Below are positions 15,051 through 25,400 of a stretch of 64,000 bases of DNA, one piece after another. The stretch's first letter is position 1. The number at the start of each line of letters is the position of its first letter. The notes beneath the pieces are model-generated. The model saw only the letters and a program-made list of their open reading frames with translations, searched no databases and had not been told where the DNA came from. This stretch comes from UBA1479 sp048263775 (GTDB lineage Bacteria > Pseudomonadota > Alphaproteobacteria > Rhodospirillales > Casp-alpha2). Where the stretch lies: positions 1 through 64,000 of the forward strand of contig JBLXDU010000001.1 of assembly GCA_048263775.1 (NCBI GenBank), written 5' to 3'. The translations under genes were made by a program, and so were the position numbers.

Positions 15051-15932
15051 ATGGCCAGAGTCGAGGACTCCGCATTGAGCCTTTCCGACGGTACGGCGTC
15101 CGCCGAGACCACCGCCGCGCCTGCGGCGGGCGGGGCGGGAAAGGCCGAGACGTCGGAGCTCGAACGCCTGGCGCAGGATGAACGCATCCAGGCCCTGCAG
15201 GCCGCGTTGACGCGGGCCGTGGCGCAGCGGGGCGAATCCAAAATTCATACCCTGAGCGACGCCTTGTTCAACCTGATCGAACGCGGCTTCTGGCGGTCCG
15301 GTGACAAACTTCCGGGCGAACGGGAACTCAGTCTTGTCCTGCACCTCAGCCTGGGCACGGTCCAGGCCGCATTGCGCGAACTGGTCGCCGCGCGGCTTCT
15401 GGAACGGCGCCGGGGGGCGGGGACTTTCGTCGCCGATGCCAGGGAACTGGGCTCGAGCATCTGGCATTTCCGCTTCCGCACCTTGGACGGCCGCAACCTT
15501 CTGCCCTGGGCAAGCAAGATCCTGTCCATCGACGAGATCAGTGAGCAGGGCCCCTGGGCCGACTTCCTGGGCTTCGCGCCCAGCTACATCCGCATCCGCC
15601 GCCTCAACGACATGCGGGACTTCAAGGTTTATTCGGAAATGCATTTGGACGGGCCGCGCTTTCGTCCGCTGCTCGACGTGCCGTATGATCTGCTGTCCCA
15701 GAAGAACATCCGCATCTTTCTGCACGAGCGCTACAACGCGCCGACCTTTCGCGGCGTTCACCGCGTTTTATCGACCACCATCGCCGAGAACATCGCCCCC
15801 TTGATCGACGTGGCACCGGGATCGCACGGGCTGTTAATCAAGGCCCTGGGGTTCACCTTCCGGGACCAGCCGATTTCCTATCAAACCATCGTCGTGCCCG
15901 AAACGCCCTACGAATTGGAAATTCTGGGGTAA
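15051..15932 (+). CDS. GntR-family regulator with UTRA-like effector domain
   Basis: A 293-residue regulator. An Ala/Glu-rich N-terminal extension of about 60 residues precedes a GntR winged helix (DALFNLIERGFWRSGDKLPG, then LGTVQAALRELVAARLLER and GAGTFV). The C-terminal half (WHFRFRTLDGR to ISYQTIVVPETPYELEI) has the UTRA/HutC-type effector fold pattern. It lies 136 bases after tctB on the same strand and probably controls the tct genes in response to the carboxylate. The family usually binds dyads close to the regulated promoters. GGGAG lies eight bases before the ATG. Confidence 0.85.
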   Translation: MARVEDSALSLSDGTASAETTAAPAAGGAGKAETSELERLAQDERIQALQAALTRAVAQRGESKIHTLSDALFNLIERGFWRSGDKLPGERELSLVLHLSLGTVQAALRELVAARLLERRRGAGTFVADARELGSSIWHFRFRTLDGRNLLPWASKILSIDEISEQGPWADFLGFAPSYIRIRRLNDMRDFKVYSEMHLDGPRFRPLLDVPYDLLSQKNIRIFLHERYNAPTFRGVHRVLSTTIAENIAPLIDVAPGSHGLLIKALGFTFRDQPISYQTIVVPETPYELEILG

Positions 15933-16015
15933 GGCCCGAAGGTCCGTGGTCAGCCGGCCGAACTAAGCGGTTTCCGGCCCCTGGGACTAAGTAATTGATC
16001 TGCTTGTCAGAAAGA

Positions 16016-16092
16016 TGGCTGGGGCGCCAGGATTCGAACCTGGGAATGCCGGTACCAAAAACCGGTGTGTTAAGCCACTTCACCACGCCCCA
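16016..16092 (-). tRNA. tRNA-Gln (anticodon UUG)
   Basis: On the minus strand the acceptor 5' arm TGGGGCG pairs with CGCCCCA, the T-arm CCAGGTTCGAATCCTGG is perfect, and the anticodon stem-loop CCGGT-TTTTGGT-ACCGG gives UUG. A discriminator G (16019) and an encoded CCA (16018-16016) complete a 77-base gene. Confidence 0.95.
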
Positions 16093-16193
16093 ATCGCCGG
16101 GTGTCCATCCCCTACAGGGACGGGCCGACTTCTTAGACCATCTGTTGGCCCTGGGCAAGGGATGCGGGGTGCTGAAATGACCGAGGGTTCGGC

Positions 16194-17084
16194 TCAGTTT
16201 AGCCCGTCGGCGGGCGGCGCAAGGCGGCCGACGGCGACCCACCAGTCCGGTTCCGCGTCATAAAGCCGTGCGGCGGCGGCAAGCGCCGCCTCCGCCGTCT
16301 CATAAAGAGCGAAGCAGGTGCCGCCCGATCCGGACATGCGCGTCAGAAGCGGCGCCTCCGTCGCGTCGAGGGCATCCAGCACCTTGGCCACGGGCGGGCA
16401 GAAGGCGCAGGCGGCCTCGGTCAGGCCATTGCCACGGGTTTTCAGAAGATAGGCCAGATGGGCCGCATCGATGGGCGTTTCCCGGAATCGGTCCACAGTC
16501 TGGAATCCGCCGGTCCGTGCCTTGAACACGGCCGGGGTCGAAACCGGCACCTTGGCGTTGACCAGGACCAGGGGGGCCGGGGGCAGGGGCGGGGCGGTCT
16601 CGATCGCGTCGCCGATGCCGCCGATGAAGGCGGGTCTGCCGACCCAGCACACGGGCACGTCGGCCCCCAGCTCCAGGGCCAGGGCGCGCATCTCGGTCTC
16701 CGCCATTTCCACACCCCAGACCCGGCACAGCGCCTTCAGCGCCGCCGCCGCATCGGCCGATCCACCGCCGATGCCCGATGCCACAGGCAGGCGCTTTTCC
16801 AGGACCAGATGGGCGCCGGCGGTGATGCTGGCAGACTCGCGCAGGCGCCTGGCCGCGCGCAGCACGAGGTTATCGGCCTCGTCGGCAAGGTCCTTGGCGA
16901 AGGGGCCGCGTACGGTCAGCGTCAACGAGCCGTCGGCGGCGGCTCGGGCCTTGATCTCGTCGCCGACGTCGGCGAAGGCGATCAGGCTGTCGAGCAGATG
17001 ATAGCCGTCATCCCGCCGCCCCGTGACATGCAAGTACAGGTTCAGCTTGGCCGGCGCCGCGATGCTAACGATGGCGTCGGCCAC
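16194..17084 (-). CDS. ispE: 4-diphosphocytidyl-2-C-methyl-D-erythritol kinase
   Basis: A 296-residue GHMP kinase of the MEP isoprenoid pathway, phosphorylating CDP-methylerythritol with ATP. It shows the substrate motif APAKLNLYLHVTGRRDDGYH, the phosphate-binding loop LPVASGIGGGSADAAAALKA and the C-terminal MSGSGGTCFALYE, all diagnostic. The GTG start follows the TAG stop of the upstream TPR gene without any gap, and AAAGG seven bases ahead provides the ribosome site, so translation is coupled. Confidence 0.96.
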   Translation of the reverse strand: MADAIVSIAAPAKLNLYLHVTGRRDDGYHLLDSLIAFADVGDEIKARAAADGSLTLTVRGPFAKDLADEADNLVLRAARRLRESASITAGAHLVLEKRLPVASGIGGGSADAAAALKALCRVWGVEMAETEMRALALELGADVPVCWVGRPAFIGGIGDAIETAPPLPPAPLVLVNAKVPVSTPAVFKARTGGFQTVDRFRETPIDAAHLAYLLKTRGNGLTEAACAFCPPVAKVLDALDATEAPLLTRMSGSGGTCFALYETAEAALAAAARLYDAEPDWWVAVGRLAPPADGLN

Positions 17085-18782
17085 CTACAGACCTTTGTCC
17101 AGCTTGGCCTTGATCTTGGGGATCAGGTCTTTGTCCGGGTCCAGGGAGAGCGAGCGCTTCCATTGGAATTGCGCTTCCAGCTTGCGCCCCACCTTCCAGT
17201 AGGCGTCGCCCAAGTGGTCGTTGATCACCGGATCCTGAGGCCGCAGTTCGACGGCGCGTTCCAGTTCGGCCACGGCCTTGTCGTATTGGTTCTGGCGGTA
17301 GTAGGCCCAGCCCAGGCTGTCGGCGATGAAGCCGTCGTTGGGGGCCAGAGACACCGCCTTCTTGATCATGTCCGTGGCGCGGTCCAGCTGTTCACCCTGG
17401 TCGATCCAGGTATAGCCCAGATAGTTCAGCACATAGGGCTGGTCCGGGCGCAGGTCGAGGGCCTTCAGCAGGTCTTTTTCCGAATCCTTCCACCGCTTGG
17501 CGCGTTCGAACGCGATGCCGCGCGCGTAATACAGGCTCCAATGATGAGCCTGCGGGTCCTTCACGCGCTCGATCGCCGCCGAATAGGCTTTGGCCGCCTG
17601 CGGATACTTTTCCATCCGCCGGTAGACGTCGCCCAGATGCAGGTGCGGGTCGGGAAGGTCGGGGCGCAGCTTGGCCAGCTTTTCCAGGCGCTTGACCGCT
17701 TCGTCCGAGCGCTTCAGGTCGCCGAGCAGGGCGGCGGCCTGGAGCTGGGCGCTCCAACCATAGGCCGAGGCCGCGTCGACGCTGTCGTATTCCTTGACCG
17801 CCTGTTCCAGACGCTCGTCCGATTGCAGGACGTCGGCCAGGATGAATCGCGCCACGGGGAAATCGGATTTCAGGTAAAGGGACAGTTGGATCAGCGCGAT
17901 GGCGGTCTCATGCGCGTTCTGGCGGCGCAGGGACGAGCCGATGTCGTACAGCGCCTCGGCGGCGCCATCGCGGGCGTTCTTGATGGCGAGCGGCGGTTTC
18001 TTGCCGGTCTCCATGCGCTTCATGGCCGTATCCATAAGCCGCGATACGGGATGTTCGCTGAGGTAGAGATTATAGATGGCCTTGGCGCGCTCGGTGTCGC
18101 CGGCGCGTTCCAGCAAGGCGCCCAGAAGATGGGTGACCCGGGACGACGGCGGCGACTGCCGTTCGATGACGCCGGTCAACAGCTTGCCCGCTTCTTCGGT
18201 CTTGCCGGTCAGTTGCAGGATCAGCGCCTCGTGGATTTCCACTAGGTTTTCGATCCCCTTCTTGTCCTCAAGCGGCTTCAGGGCGGCCAGCGCCTCCTCG
18301 GCCTTGCCCTGTCCATACAGGCTCCAGGCGACGAGAAGCGGCTTGGTGAATACGGAAAGCCCTTCGTCCGGCAGCTTGCTCAGCAACGCTTCCGCATCCT
18401 TGAAGCGTTTGTGCTTCATATGGTCGATGGCGACGGTCAACTGCGCGATGGTCTGGTCCGGGTCTTCCTTCAGATAGTCGCGGGCCAGATCGACGGCCGT
18501 CGCCACGCGGCCTTCGACCAGGTTGACGATGAAGGTCTGGCGCAGCAGTCCGGGGGTGTCCGGGCGCTGGTTCAGGGCGGCGCCGTAGAATTCGGCGGCG
18601 GCGCCCAGGTCGCCCTCGCGTTGGGCCTGGCGGCCGGCGAGATAGTTGCCGATGAAGGTGTTGGCGCTTAAGGCCTCTTTGGCGTTCGGCTTGGCGTTCG
18701 CGGCACCGGTTGAGACGGCCAGGGCGGCGGCGCAGATCACTCCGGCGGCGAGGGAACGGCGAAGGCGGCGGGATGGGGTCAC
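17085..18782 (-). CDS. Tetratricopeptide-repeat periplasmic protein
   Basis: A 565-residue protein with a signal peptide (RRLRRSLAAGVICAAALAV, cleavage near ANAKP) and many TPR units from about residue 40 to the end, for example GEQLDRATDMIKKAVSLAPN and NQYDKAVAELERAVELRPQD. TPR arrays mediate protein-protein contacts; similar genes sit before ispE in many Rhodospirillales, but the partner is unknown. The start is GTG, poorly supported by a ribosome site, and it fits the signal peptide. It abuts ispE directly. Confidence 0.85.
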   Translation of the reverse strand: MTPSRRLRRSLAAGVICAAALAVSTGAANAKPNAKEALSANTFIGNYLAGRQAQREGDLGAAAEFYGAALNQRPDTPGLLRQTFIVNLVEGRVATAVDLARDYLKEDPDQTIAQLTVAIDHMKHKRFKDAEALLSKLPDEGLSVFTKPLLVAWSLYGQGKAEEALAALKPLEDKKGIENLVEIHEALILQLTGKTEEAGKLLTGVIERQSPPSSRVTHLLGALLERAGDTERAKAIYNLYLSEHPVSRLMDTAMKRMETGKKPPLAIKNARDGAAEALYDIGSSLRRQNAHETAIALIQLSLYLKSDFPVARFILADVLQSDERLEQAVKEYDSVDAASAYGWSAQLQAAALLGDLKRSDEAVKRLEKLAKLRPDLPDPHLHLGDVYRRMEKYPQAAKAYSAAIERVKDPQAHHWSLYYARGIAFERAKRWKDSEKDLLKALDLRPDQPYVLNYLGYTWIDQGEQLDRATDMIKKAVSLAPNDGFIADSLGWAYYRQNQYDKAVAELERAVELRPQDPVINDHLGDAYWKVGRKLEAQFQWKRSLSLDPDKDLIPKIKAKLDKGL

Positions 18783-18930
18783 GGGCGGTCTCGAACCTCG
18801 GGATCAATGGGGACGGGCGGTAACCGGAAATCAGTCTAGCCGACGCCGGTCCGGGCCGCCATATCTCGCGGCCTTATACCTTGTCGCTGTATCCTTTGGC
18901 GAAAAAAGGGCAGTCGCGCATAATAGGGCG

Positions 18931-19182
18931 ATGACCATCTCCCGATCCTCCCGGCCCCTGGTTCTCGCGTCTTTGGAAAACGGCGACGGCACCCGCTGCG
19001 TCGATCTGTTCCGCCGCGCCGACGGCACCCATGGTTTCGAAGAGTACCGCCGTGACCCGGAAGACCCCCGCGGTTGGTCCGGCGCCGCCGGTTTCGGGGA
19101 ACGGGTTTTCGTCGATGAAAGTGCCGCGCGAAGTGCCGCCGAATTGGCCGTTAAATGGCTGTCTGCTGCGGTTAACGGTTAA
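18931..19182 (+). CDS. Small hypothetical protein
   Basis: An 83-residue acidic protein without signal peptide (MTISRSSRPLVLASLENGDG, then FRRADGTHGFEEYRRDPED). It has coding-like composition and a short AGGG before the ATG. It lies divergently from the TPR gene. I do not recognise a family; the regular pattern of strands and a closing helix (ARSAAELAVKWLSAA) suggests a small folded domain. Confidence 0.55.
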   Translation: MTISRSSRPLVLASLENGDGTRCVDLFRRADGTHGFEEYRRDPEDPRGWSGAAGFGERVFVDESAARSAAELAVKWLSAAVNG

Positions 19183-19392
19183 AATTCGCTTGTGTTTAAG
19201 AGCGTTCGAAAGTACGAATCTTAACGTGATTATGCCCCAGCCGGTTTTGGCAGGCGGTGACCGGACCCTTCGGATCCAAAAACCCCACCAACCCCAGGAA
19301 GCGTCGATCACCCGGAAAGCGCGGTTGCTGTTCCGGTATCTCACCATGTCGTGGCACCATCCGCCCGGCAACTAGTACAGGACTGTAAGTAC

Positions 19393-19596
19393 ATGACCAC
19401 TGGAACGGTTAAATTCTTCAACCAGCAGAAGGGCTACGGCTTCATCACGCCGGAAGATGGCTCGAAGGACGTTTTTGTCCACATCACCGCTGTCGAACAG
19501 TCCGGCATGTCCGGTCTGGCCGAAGGCCAGAAGGTGAGCTTCGAAGTCCAGAACGAAGCCCGCGGCCCCAAGGCCGTGAACCTGCAGGAAGCTTGA
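19393..19596 (+). CDS. Cold-shock protein (CspA family)
   Basis: A 67-residue OB-fold RNA chaperone. RNP1 (KGYGFITP) and RNP2 (VFVHITAV) are both intact, and the N-terminus TTGTVKFFNQQ is canonical. The start ATG at 19393 gives the standard length. The untranslated leader is up to 210 bases, as is common for cold-inducible csp mRNAs, and may regulate translation with temperature. A strong terminator follows 53 bases downstream, so the gene is monocistronic. Confidence 0.97.
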   Translation: MTTGTVKFFNQQKGYGFITPEDGSKDVFVHITAVEQSGMSGLAEGQKVSFEVQNEARGPKAVNLQEA

Positions 19597-19649
19597 TCCG
19601 AAAGGATCCAGTCTAGATCCAAGCTTCAACTGGGTTGAAGTACGGTTCC

Positions 19650-19688
19650 AGGGTCATCCTCTGCAAGGGGGATGACCCTTTCCTTTTT
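19650..19688 (+). terminator. Rho-independent terminator of the cold-shock gene
   Basis: AGGGTCATCC (19650-19659) pairs perfectly with GGATGACCCT (19670-19679), followed by a T-rich run TTCCTTTTT. A smaller perfect hairpin (CTTCAAC-TGG-GTTGAAG, 19624-19640) precedes it. Confidence 0.85.
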
Positions 19689-19810
19689 CGGGGGGGCTGT
19701 CCGCGCCGGTCTTTGCGGAAATCGCGCGCCACCCGTTCTTTGCATTTTTGTGACAGCCGTCGGTCGGCTACCATCGCGCCCGACTTCAAGGCGCGGCGGG
19801 GGACCATCAA

Positions 19811-20536
19811 TTGACCGGCTATATCTTCTTGCTGCTGGCGGGCGTCGCCGCGGGAACGCTCAGCGGTGTCGTCGGTACCGGCGGCTCCATCGTGCTGATG
19901 CCGATCCTGGTCTATCAGTTCGGCCCGCAGCAGGCCGTGCCGATCATGGCCATCGCCGCCGTTCTGGGCAACATCGGCAAGGCCGTGGCCTGGTGGCGCG
20001 AGGTCGATTGGCGGGCCTTCTGGGCCTATGCCGTGCTCGGCGTGCCGGGGGCGGCCCTGGGGGCGCGGACCCTGCTGGTGCTGCCGCCGGCGGTGGTCGA
20101 AGTGGTGCTCGGCGGGTTTTTCCTGTTGATGATTCCCGGGCGGCGCTGGATGCAGGCCCGCGATATTCGCATCCGTTACTGGCAACTGGCGATCATCGGC
20201 GGGCTGATCGGCTATCTCAGCGGCATCGTGTTGTCGACCGGGCCACTCAGCATCCCGGCGTTCCTGGCGGTCGGTCTGGCCAAGGGGGCGCTGATTTCGA
20301 CGGAGGCGGCGGCCTCCCTCGCCCTGATGATCGCCAAGGTCGCGACGTTTCAGCAGGCGGGGGCGCTTCCCTGGCCAATGATCCTGCAGGGTCTGATCGT
20401 CGGCGGATCAATGATGGTCGGCGCCTACCTGGGCAAGCAGGTGATGGCCCGCATCAGCCTGAAGGTCTTCGAAAACGTGATGGACGTGATGCTGTTCTGC
20501 TCCGGCATGGCCCTGTTGTGGACGGCGGTGAAATGA
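19811..20536 (+). CDS. TauE/SafE-family membrane exporter
   Basis: A 241-residue membrane protein with about eight hydrophobic segments. The two half-repeats of the TauE/SafE family are visible: GVVGTGGSIVLMPILVYQFG in the first half and GLIGYLSGIVLSTGPLSIPA in the second. Members move sulfite, sulfonates or related anions out of the cell. The TTG start has GGGGGA eight bases upstream. It stands alone between the cold-shock gene and the transhydrogenase; the substrate is not evident. Confidence 0.85.
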   Translation: MTGYIFLLLAGVAAGTLSGVVGTGGSIVLMPILVYQFGPQQAVPIMAIAAVLGNIGKAVAWWREVDWRAFWAYAVLGVPGAALGARTLLVLPPAVVEVVLGGFFLLMIPGRRWMQARDIRIRYWQLAIIGGLIGYLSGIVLSTGPLSIPAFLAVGLAKGALISTEAAASLALMIAKVATFQQAGALPWPMILQGLIVGGSMMVGAYLGKQVMARISLKVFENVMDVMLFCSGMALLWTAVK

Positions 20537-20639
20537 CGGTGGGCACCCCTTTCCGGCGGGCGGGCTGCAAAATCCAATGGACTCAAGCAGTTCCGGCCAC
20601 TTAACCTGACCCCCGTGGATGTCTGCCTCGGGGGATTTC

Positions 20640-22049
20640 ATGAGCAGCGACGACTACGATTACGACCTGTTCGTCATCGGCTCCGGCCCGGCGGGCCAGC
20701 GCGCGGCGGTGCAGGCGGCCAAACTGGGCAAGCGGGTGGCGCTGGCCGAACGGCAGACGGTGGTCGGCGGGGTCTGCCTCAACACCGGCACGATCCCGTC
20801 CAAGACGCTGCGCGCCGCGACAATGCATTTCTCCGGCTACAACGAACGCAGCGTCTATGGCTCGTCCTACAAGGTGAAGCAGGAAGTCACCATGGCCGAC
20901 CTTCTGGGCCGCGCCGACCATGTGCGCCAGATCGGCATCGACGTGACCCGCCACCAGATGCAGCGCAACGGCATCAAGATCATCGAGGCCGAGGCCGCGT
21001 TCCTCGACCCCCATCGCATCGAACTGCGCCCCTGCGCCGGCGGCCCGCCGTCCCAGGTCACGGCGGAAAAGGTCGCCATCGCTGTCGGCACGACGACGAC
21101 GCGGGACGACAACATCGCCTTCGACGGCAAACACATCTTCACCTCGGACGATATTCTGGACTTGCACAACCTGCCGAAAAGCCTGACCGTGATCGGCGCC
21201 GGGGTCATCGGCATCGAATACGCGACCATCTTCGCGACGCTGGGCGTGCGTGTCACGGTGATCGACAAGCGCCTGCGCATCCTGCCCTTCGTGGATGAGG
21301 AAATCATCGACACCCTGGTCCACCTCATGCGCCAGGAACGGGTGACCCTGCGCATGGGCGAGGAAGTCTCCGGCATCGATCTGGTCGACGGCGAGCAGGG
21401 CCAGAAGGTTCATATCGAACTGAAAAGCGGCAAGCACATCAATTGCGAAACCGTGCTCTATTCCATCGGCCGCACCGGGGCGACGGACACCCTCAACCTG
21501 GACGCGGCGGGGGTAGCGGCCGACCCGCGCGGGCGCATCACCGTCAACGCCAGCTATCAGACCGAGGTCGATCACATCTACGCGGTCGGCGACGTCATCG
21601 GGTTCCCGAGCCTGGCCTCGACCTCCATGGAGCAGGGCCGGCTTGCCGCCTGCCATGCCTTCGGCGTCGAGGCCCGCAGCTTCCCCGACCTTCTGCCCTA
21701 CGGCATCTATACGATCCCGGAAATTTCCGTGGTCGGGAAGAACGAACAGGAACTGACCGAGGCCGAAATCCCCTACGAGGTCGGCCGCGCCGCCTACAAG
21801 GAAATCGCCCGCGGCCAGATCGTCGGCGACCAGGCGGGCCTGCTGAAGCTGTTGTTCGATCCGCAGTCGCGGAAACTTCTGGGGGTGCACATCATCGGCG
21901 ACGGGGCGTGCGAGATGATCCACATCGGCCAGGCGGTGATGTCGCTCGGCGGCACCATGGATTATCTGATCGACACGGTGTTCAACTACCCGACCTTCGC
22001 TGAATGCTACAAGACGGCGGCCTTTGATGGGATCAACCGGATCGGGTGA
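20640..22049 (+). CDS. sthA: Si-specific soluble NAD(P)+ transhydrogenase
   Basis: A 469-residue flavoprotein exchanging hydride between NADPH and NAD+. It belongs to the pyridine nucleotide-disulfide oxidoreductase family (IGSGPAGQRAAVQAAKLG for FAD, VIGAGVIGIEYATIFATLG for NAD(P)), but the redox-active disulfide is lost: the usual CxxxxC is CLNTGTIPSK, exactly the STH signature. The C-terminal dimer domain is complete (HIIGDGACEMIHIGQAVM). ATG 20640, preceded by GGGGGA, is preferred to an in-frame ATG seven codons upstream because it matches the short N-terminus of known STH. Confidence 0.95.
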   Translation: MSSDDYDYDLFVIGSGPAGQRAAVQAAKLGKRVALAERQTVVGGVCLNTGTIPSKTLRAATMHFSGYNERSVYGSSYKVKQEVTMADLLGRADHVRQIGIDVTRHQMQRNGIKIIEAEAAFLDPHRIELRPCAGGPPSQVTAEKVAIAVGTTTTRDDNIAFDGKHIFTSDDILDLHNLPKSLTVIGAGVIGIEYATIFATLGVRVTVIDKRLRILPFVDEEIIDTLVHLMRQERVTLRMGEEVSGIDLVDGEQGQKVHIELKSGKHINCETVLYSIGRTGATDTLNLDAAGVAADPRGRITVNASYQTEVDHIYAVGDVIGFPSLASTSMEQGRLAACHAFGVEARSFPDLLPYGIYTIPEISVVGKNEQELTEAEIPYEVGRAAYKEIARGQIVGDQAGLLKLLFDPQSRKLLGVHIIGDGACEMIHIGQAVMSLGGTMDYLIDTVFNYPTFAECYKTAAFDGINRIG

Positions 22050-22064
22050 GCCGGCGTCGGCGGG

Positions 22065-22271
22065 TCAGACTTCCTTGACCCCGGCGATGACGAAGCCCTG
22101 GCTGGCCGGATAGCGGCGTTCCGCGCGGCGGCGGGCCTCGGTCTCGTCATTGCCCGAGAACTCGATGAAATGGGTGTCCGCCCATTCGTCCTTGAACACC
22201 TTATGGCTGCCGCCGGCTCTCAGGGCTTCCAGAACGTCGTTGTTGTGGATCTCGAATTCAAAAGTCGGCAT
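22065..22271 (-). CDS. Small hypothetical protein
   Basis: A 68-residue acidic protein (MPTFEFEIHNNDVLEALRAG, then FKDEWADTHFIEFSGNDETE and SQGFVIAGVKEV). No signal peptide or recognised domain. GGAAGAAAC before the ATG at 22271 can serve as ribosome site; an in-frame GTG lies six codons further upstream. It lies tail-to-tail with sthA, 15 bases apart. It looks coding by composition and by its regular secondary structure; the function is unknown. Confidence 0.6.
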   Translation of the reverse strand: MPTFEFEIHNNDVLEALRAGGSHKVFKDEWADTHFIEFSGNDETEARRRAERRYPASQGFVIAGVKEV

Positions 22272-22470
22272 CCGGGTTTCTTCCGTCACTTGTGCTCAAC
22301 TGGCGCGTTCCCAATGGCGCATCAGCGCCGTGGGCGGCCCAGGTTTGAGAAGGGGCTTTAAAGGCGACTTGCTGTCCAAGGCTCTATCTACGCCACCGGG
22401 ATCGGCGGGACAGTGACCCATGTCACATGGCGTACGTGGGCCCGTCGGCGGCCGGAAAATTCGGGCCGGA

Positions 22471-25400
22471 TTACAGGGCCTCGTCCAAGGCTTTCTTCAG
22501 TTCTTGCAGCCTGTCGGACAGCGCATCGAGCAACCGGGGCACCTGTGGATGTTTCGGATCGTCCCGCAGTTGCTGATCCAAGGCGGAGACGGCTTCGTAC
22601 GCGCGGTTCGCGCGGATGTTCCCGCTGACTCCTTTCAAGGTATGCGCCAGCCGGGTGGCGGCCTCCACCTCTCCGGCGGCCAGGGCGTCCTTGATCTCCG
22701 CATCCTTGTCGAGGTAGCTGTTCCTGAAATCACCCAGCAGCTTTCGCAGGATTGCATCGTTGCCGCGCATCATGGTGCGCGCGGCCTCCATGTCGATCCC
22801 GTCGATGACTTCGGGAAGGGCGTCACGAGGTTTGTCCGGCGCCTTGTCGGCGGCAACCGTCTCGGGTTCCTGTCCGCGCCGCTTTTCGGGCGGGGGCATC
22901 CAACGGACCAGGGCGCCAAACAGCAAATCCGGATCAATCGGCTTGGTGACGTAGTCGTTCATGCCGCTGGCCAGGCATTTGTCGCGTTCGGACGCCAAGG
23001 CATGGGCCGTCATCGCGATGATCGGGATGTCCTGAAACCGGCGGTCCCCACGAATGGCGACTGTGGCCTCATAGCCATCCATTTCGGGCATCTGAATGTC
23101 CATCAGCACGGCATCGAAGGGCTGTTCCGCGACCATGGCGACGGCTTCTCTGCCGTTCTGGGCGATCGACACCCGCATGCCCGCTCCCTCCAGAAGTTCC
23201 CGGGCGACCTGCTGGTTGATATCGTTGTCTTCCACCAGCAGGACACGGGTATCGGTAAGCGTTTCCATGTTCGATGCCACGATCTTGTGCGTGCCGTCAG
23301 AGGGTTCGGCCGACGACGCGGCGGAACGCAGGTTCATGATGGCGTTGAAAAGCTGCGACTGGTTCACGGGTTTGGCCAGGAATGTACCAATTCCGATGTC
23401 ATCCGCCTGTTGGTGAAGATCACCCTGGTCAGGCGCGGCGACCAGAATGATTTGCGGGGCGTGCGGCCGCCAGTCCTCGGATTGGATGCGCCGGATCGTT
23501 TCCAGGCCGCTCATTTCCGGCATAAGGGCATCCATTAGAACCACGTCAAAAGGCATTCCGGCATTCTGTGCTTGCCGCAAGGCCTCAAGCGCCTGGTGTC
23601 CTGACGCGACGGCCGTGCCTTTCATGGTCAGGGTTTCAATGGCTTCAAGAAACACGGTCCGGGCCGTTTCGTTGTCGTCGACGATCAGCACACGCAGGCC
23701 GCGCAAGTCGACCCGGGGCTGTTGCGAGGTTGCCGCCGCGGCCTTCCCCTGTTCTAGGGTGACGGTGAACCAAAAGGTGCTGCCGACGCCTTCTTCGCTT
23801 TCAACGCCGATTTCCCCGTCCATCAGGTCGACAAGGTTTCGGCATATCGCCAAACCAAGCCCGGTGCCGCCGTATTGGCGCGTCGTGGAGGCATCGGCTT
23901 GCGAGAACGGTTTGAAAATTTCCGCGACCTGCTGCTTCGTCATGCCGATGCCGGTATCCGATACGGAAAACTTAATCTGCGGCCGGTCGTCCTGCATGGC
24001 CACGAGGTCAATGGCGAGGACGACCTCACCCTTCTCCGTGAACTTGATCGCGTTGGTCGTCAGATTGACGAGAATCTGGCCCAGCCGCAGGGGATCACCG
24101 ACAAGGTTCAGGGGAACATCGGGGGCGGTCTTGTAGAGAAGCTCCAACGGTTTGCCGCTGGCTCTTACCGCCATGATCGGTGCGAGCTCGTCCAGGACCG
24201 TGTCGAGCCGGAAGGGAATGGATTCAATCTCCAGCTTACCGGCCTCGATCTTGGAGAAGTCCAGAATGTCGTTGATGAGACCCAGCAGGGATTTGCCCGC
24301 TGATTGAACCTTCGTCAGATAGTCCCGCTGCCGGCCCGACAGATCGGTTTTCAAGGCCAACATGGTCAAGCCGATGATGGCGTTCATGGGGGTTCGGATC
24401 TCATGGCTCATGGAGGCGAGAAACTCGGACTTATGCCGTTCCGCAGACTCGGCGACTTGGCGCAACAGCGACTGTTCCTCGGCCATGGTCGCCATCATTT
24501 GCGCCTGGTCTTCCAGGGTCTCTTTCGATGACTGCAGGTCGACGATGGTCAACTCCAGTTCATCAATGGCCCACTGCCGGCGTTTGTCCGTTTGAACGAT
24601 GAACCGCACGCTCATCACCGCTGTGGCCAGAAGCAGGCACAAAAGCATGACGGCGGTCAGCCAGTGGGATTGCTTGAAATCACCGATCAATCCCGGCTGC
24701 AGATAGCCGATAACCCGCCACAAGGAGCCGCCCACGTCCCTTTGGCCGCGGATGTTCGCGACCTCGGTCTTTGACAGGTAAATGTCCCGCTGCGTTGAAA
24801 TATGGTCCCGCGCGCCGTCCGCGTTTATTTCGATCAGATTGTCGCGCTGTTTGTGCACGAGCGCCAGGAAATGGCCGGGGCTCTGGTGGGAGCTCAGGAT
24901 TTTCTGCACGGTTTCCGGATAAAAGCTGACGAAGAAGACGCCCTGCAAGCCGTCGGGGCCCTGCCATGGCGCCATCACGTCGAAATGGTAGTTGTGCGGC
25001 TGAGGATGGATGACCGACTGGAACACCGCATGTTCGGCGGTCTCCCGGTGGATCGAGGCGACGTATTCCTGGATGTTCTGTTGGCAGGCCGGGCCGACCA
25101 GGCCCTCAAGGTCGTTGACCAGATCCTCGCCCTTCACGTTGGCGATGGTGAAGGTGAAGTAATCGGGAAACCAGCGCGCGAGACTTTCATCAATCTCTGC
25201 CCGCAGCTTCGGGTCTTCGATGTTCTGTGAATAGGCATCCAGCAGGCCGCTTTTCTCAAGAGCGAAGGTCCGAACATGGCGGCGCTGGCCGGCGAGGAAG
25301 GCTTCGATCGCAAGTGCGGCTTCCTTCGTCTCGATCTCGATGATCGAAACATGGCGGTCTTCGAAGGCGCTGATTTCGCGATGTGTCAGTTGAAGAACCG

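Noticed and set aside
15995..16180. Short ORF across the tRNA-Gln gene
   Set aside because: The sequence is fully explained by the tRNA; the ORF has no independent support.
16458..18245. A 595-codon open frame antisense to ispE and the TPR gene
   Set aside because: It is the complement-strand shadow of high-GC genes. The minus-strand frames carry clear ispE and TPR motifs, and the long frame shows no domain, only Gly/Gln/Arg-rich composition.
20601..21923. A 440-codon minus-strand frame across sthA
   Set aside because: Antisense of a well-identified transhydrogenase gene.
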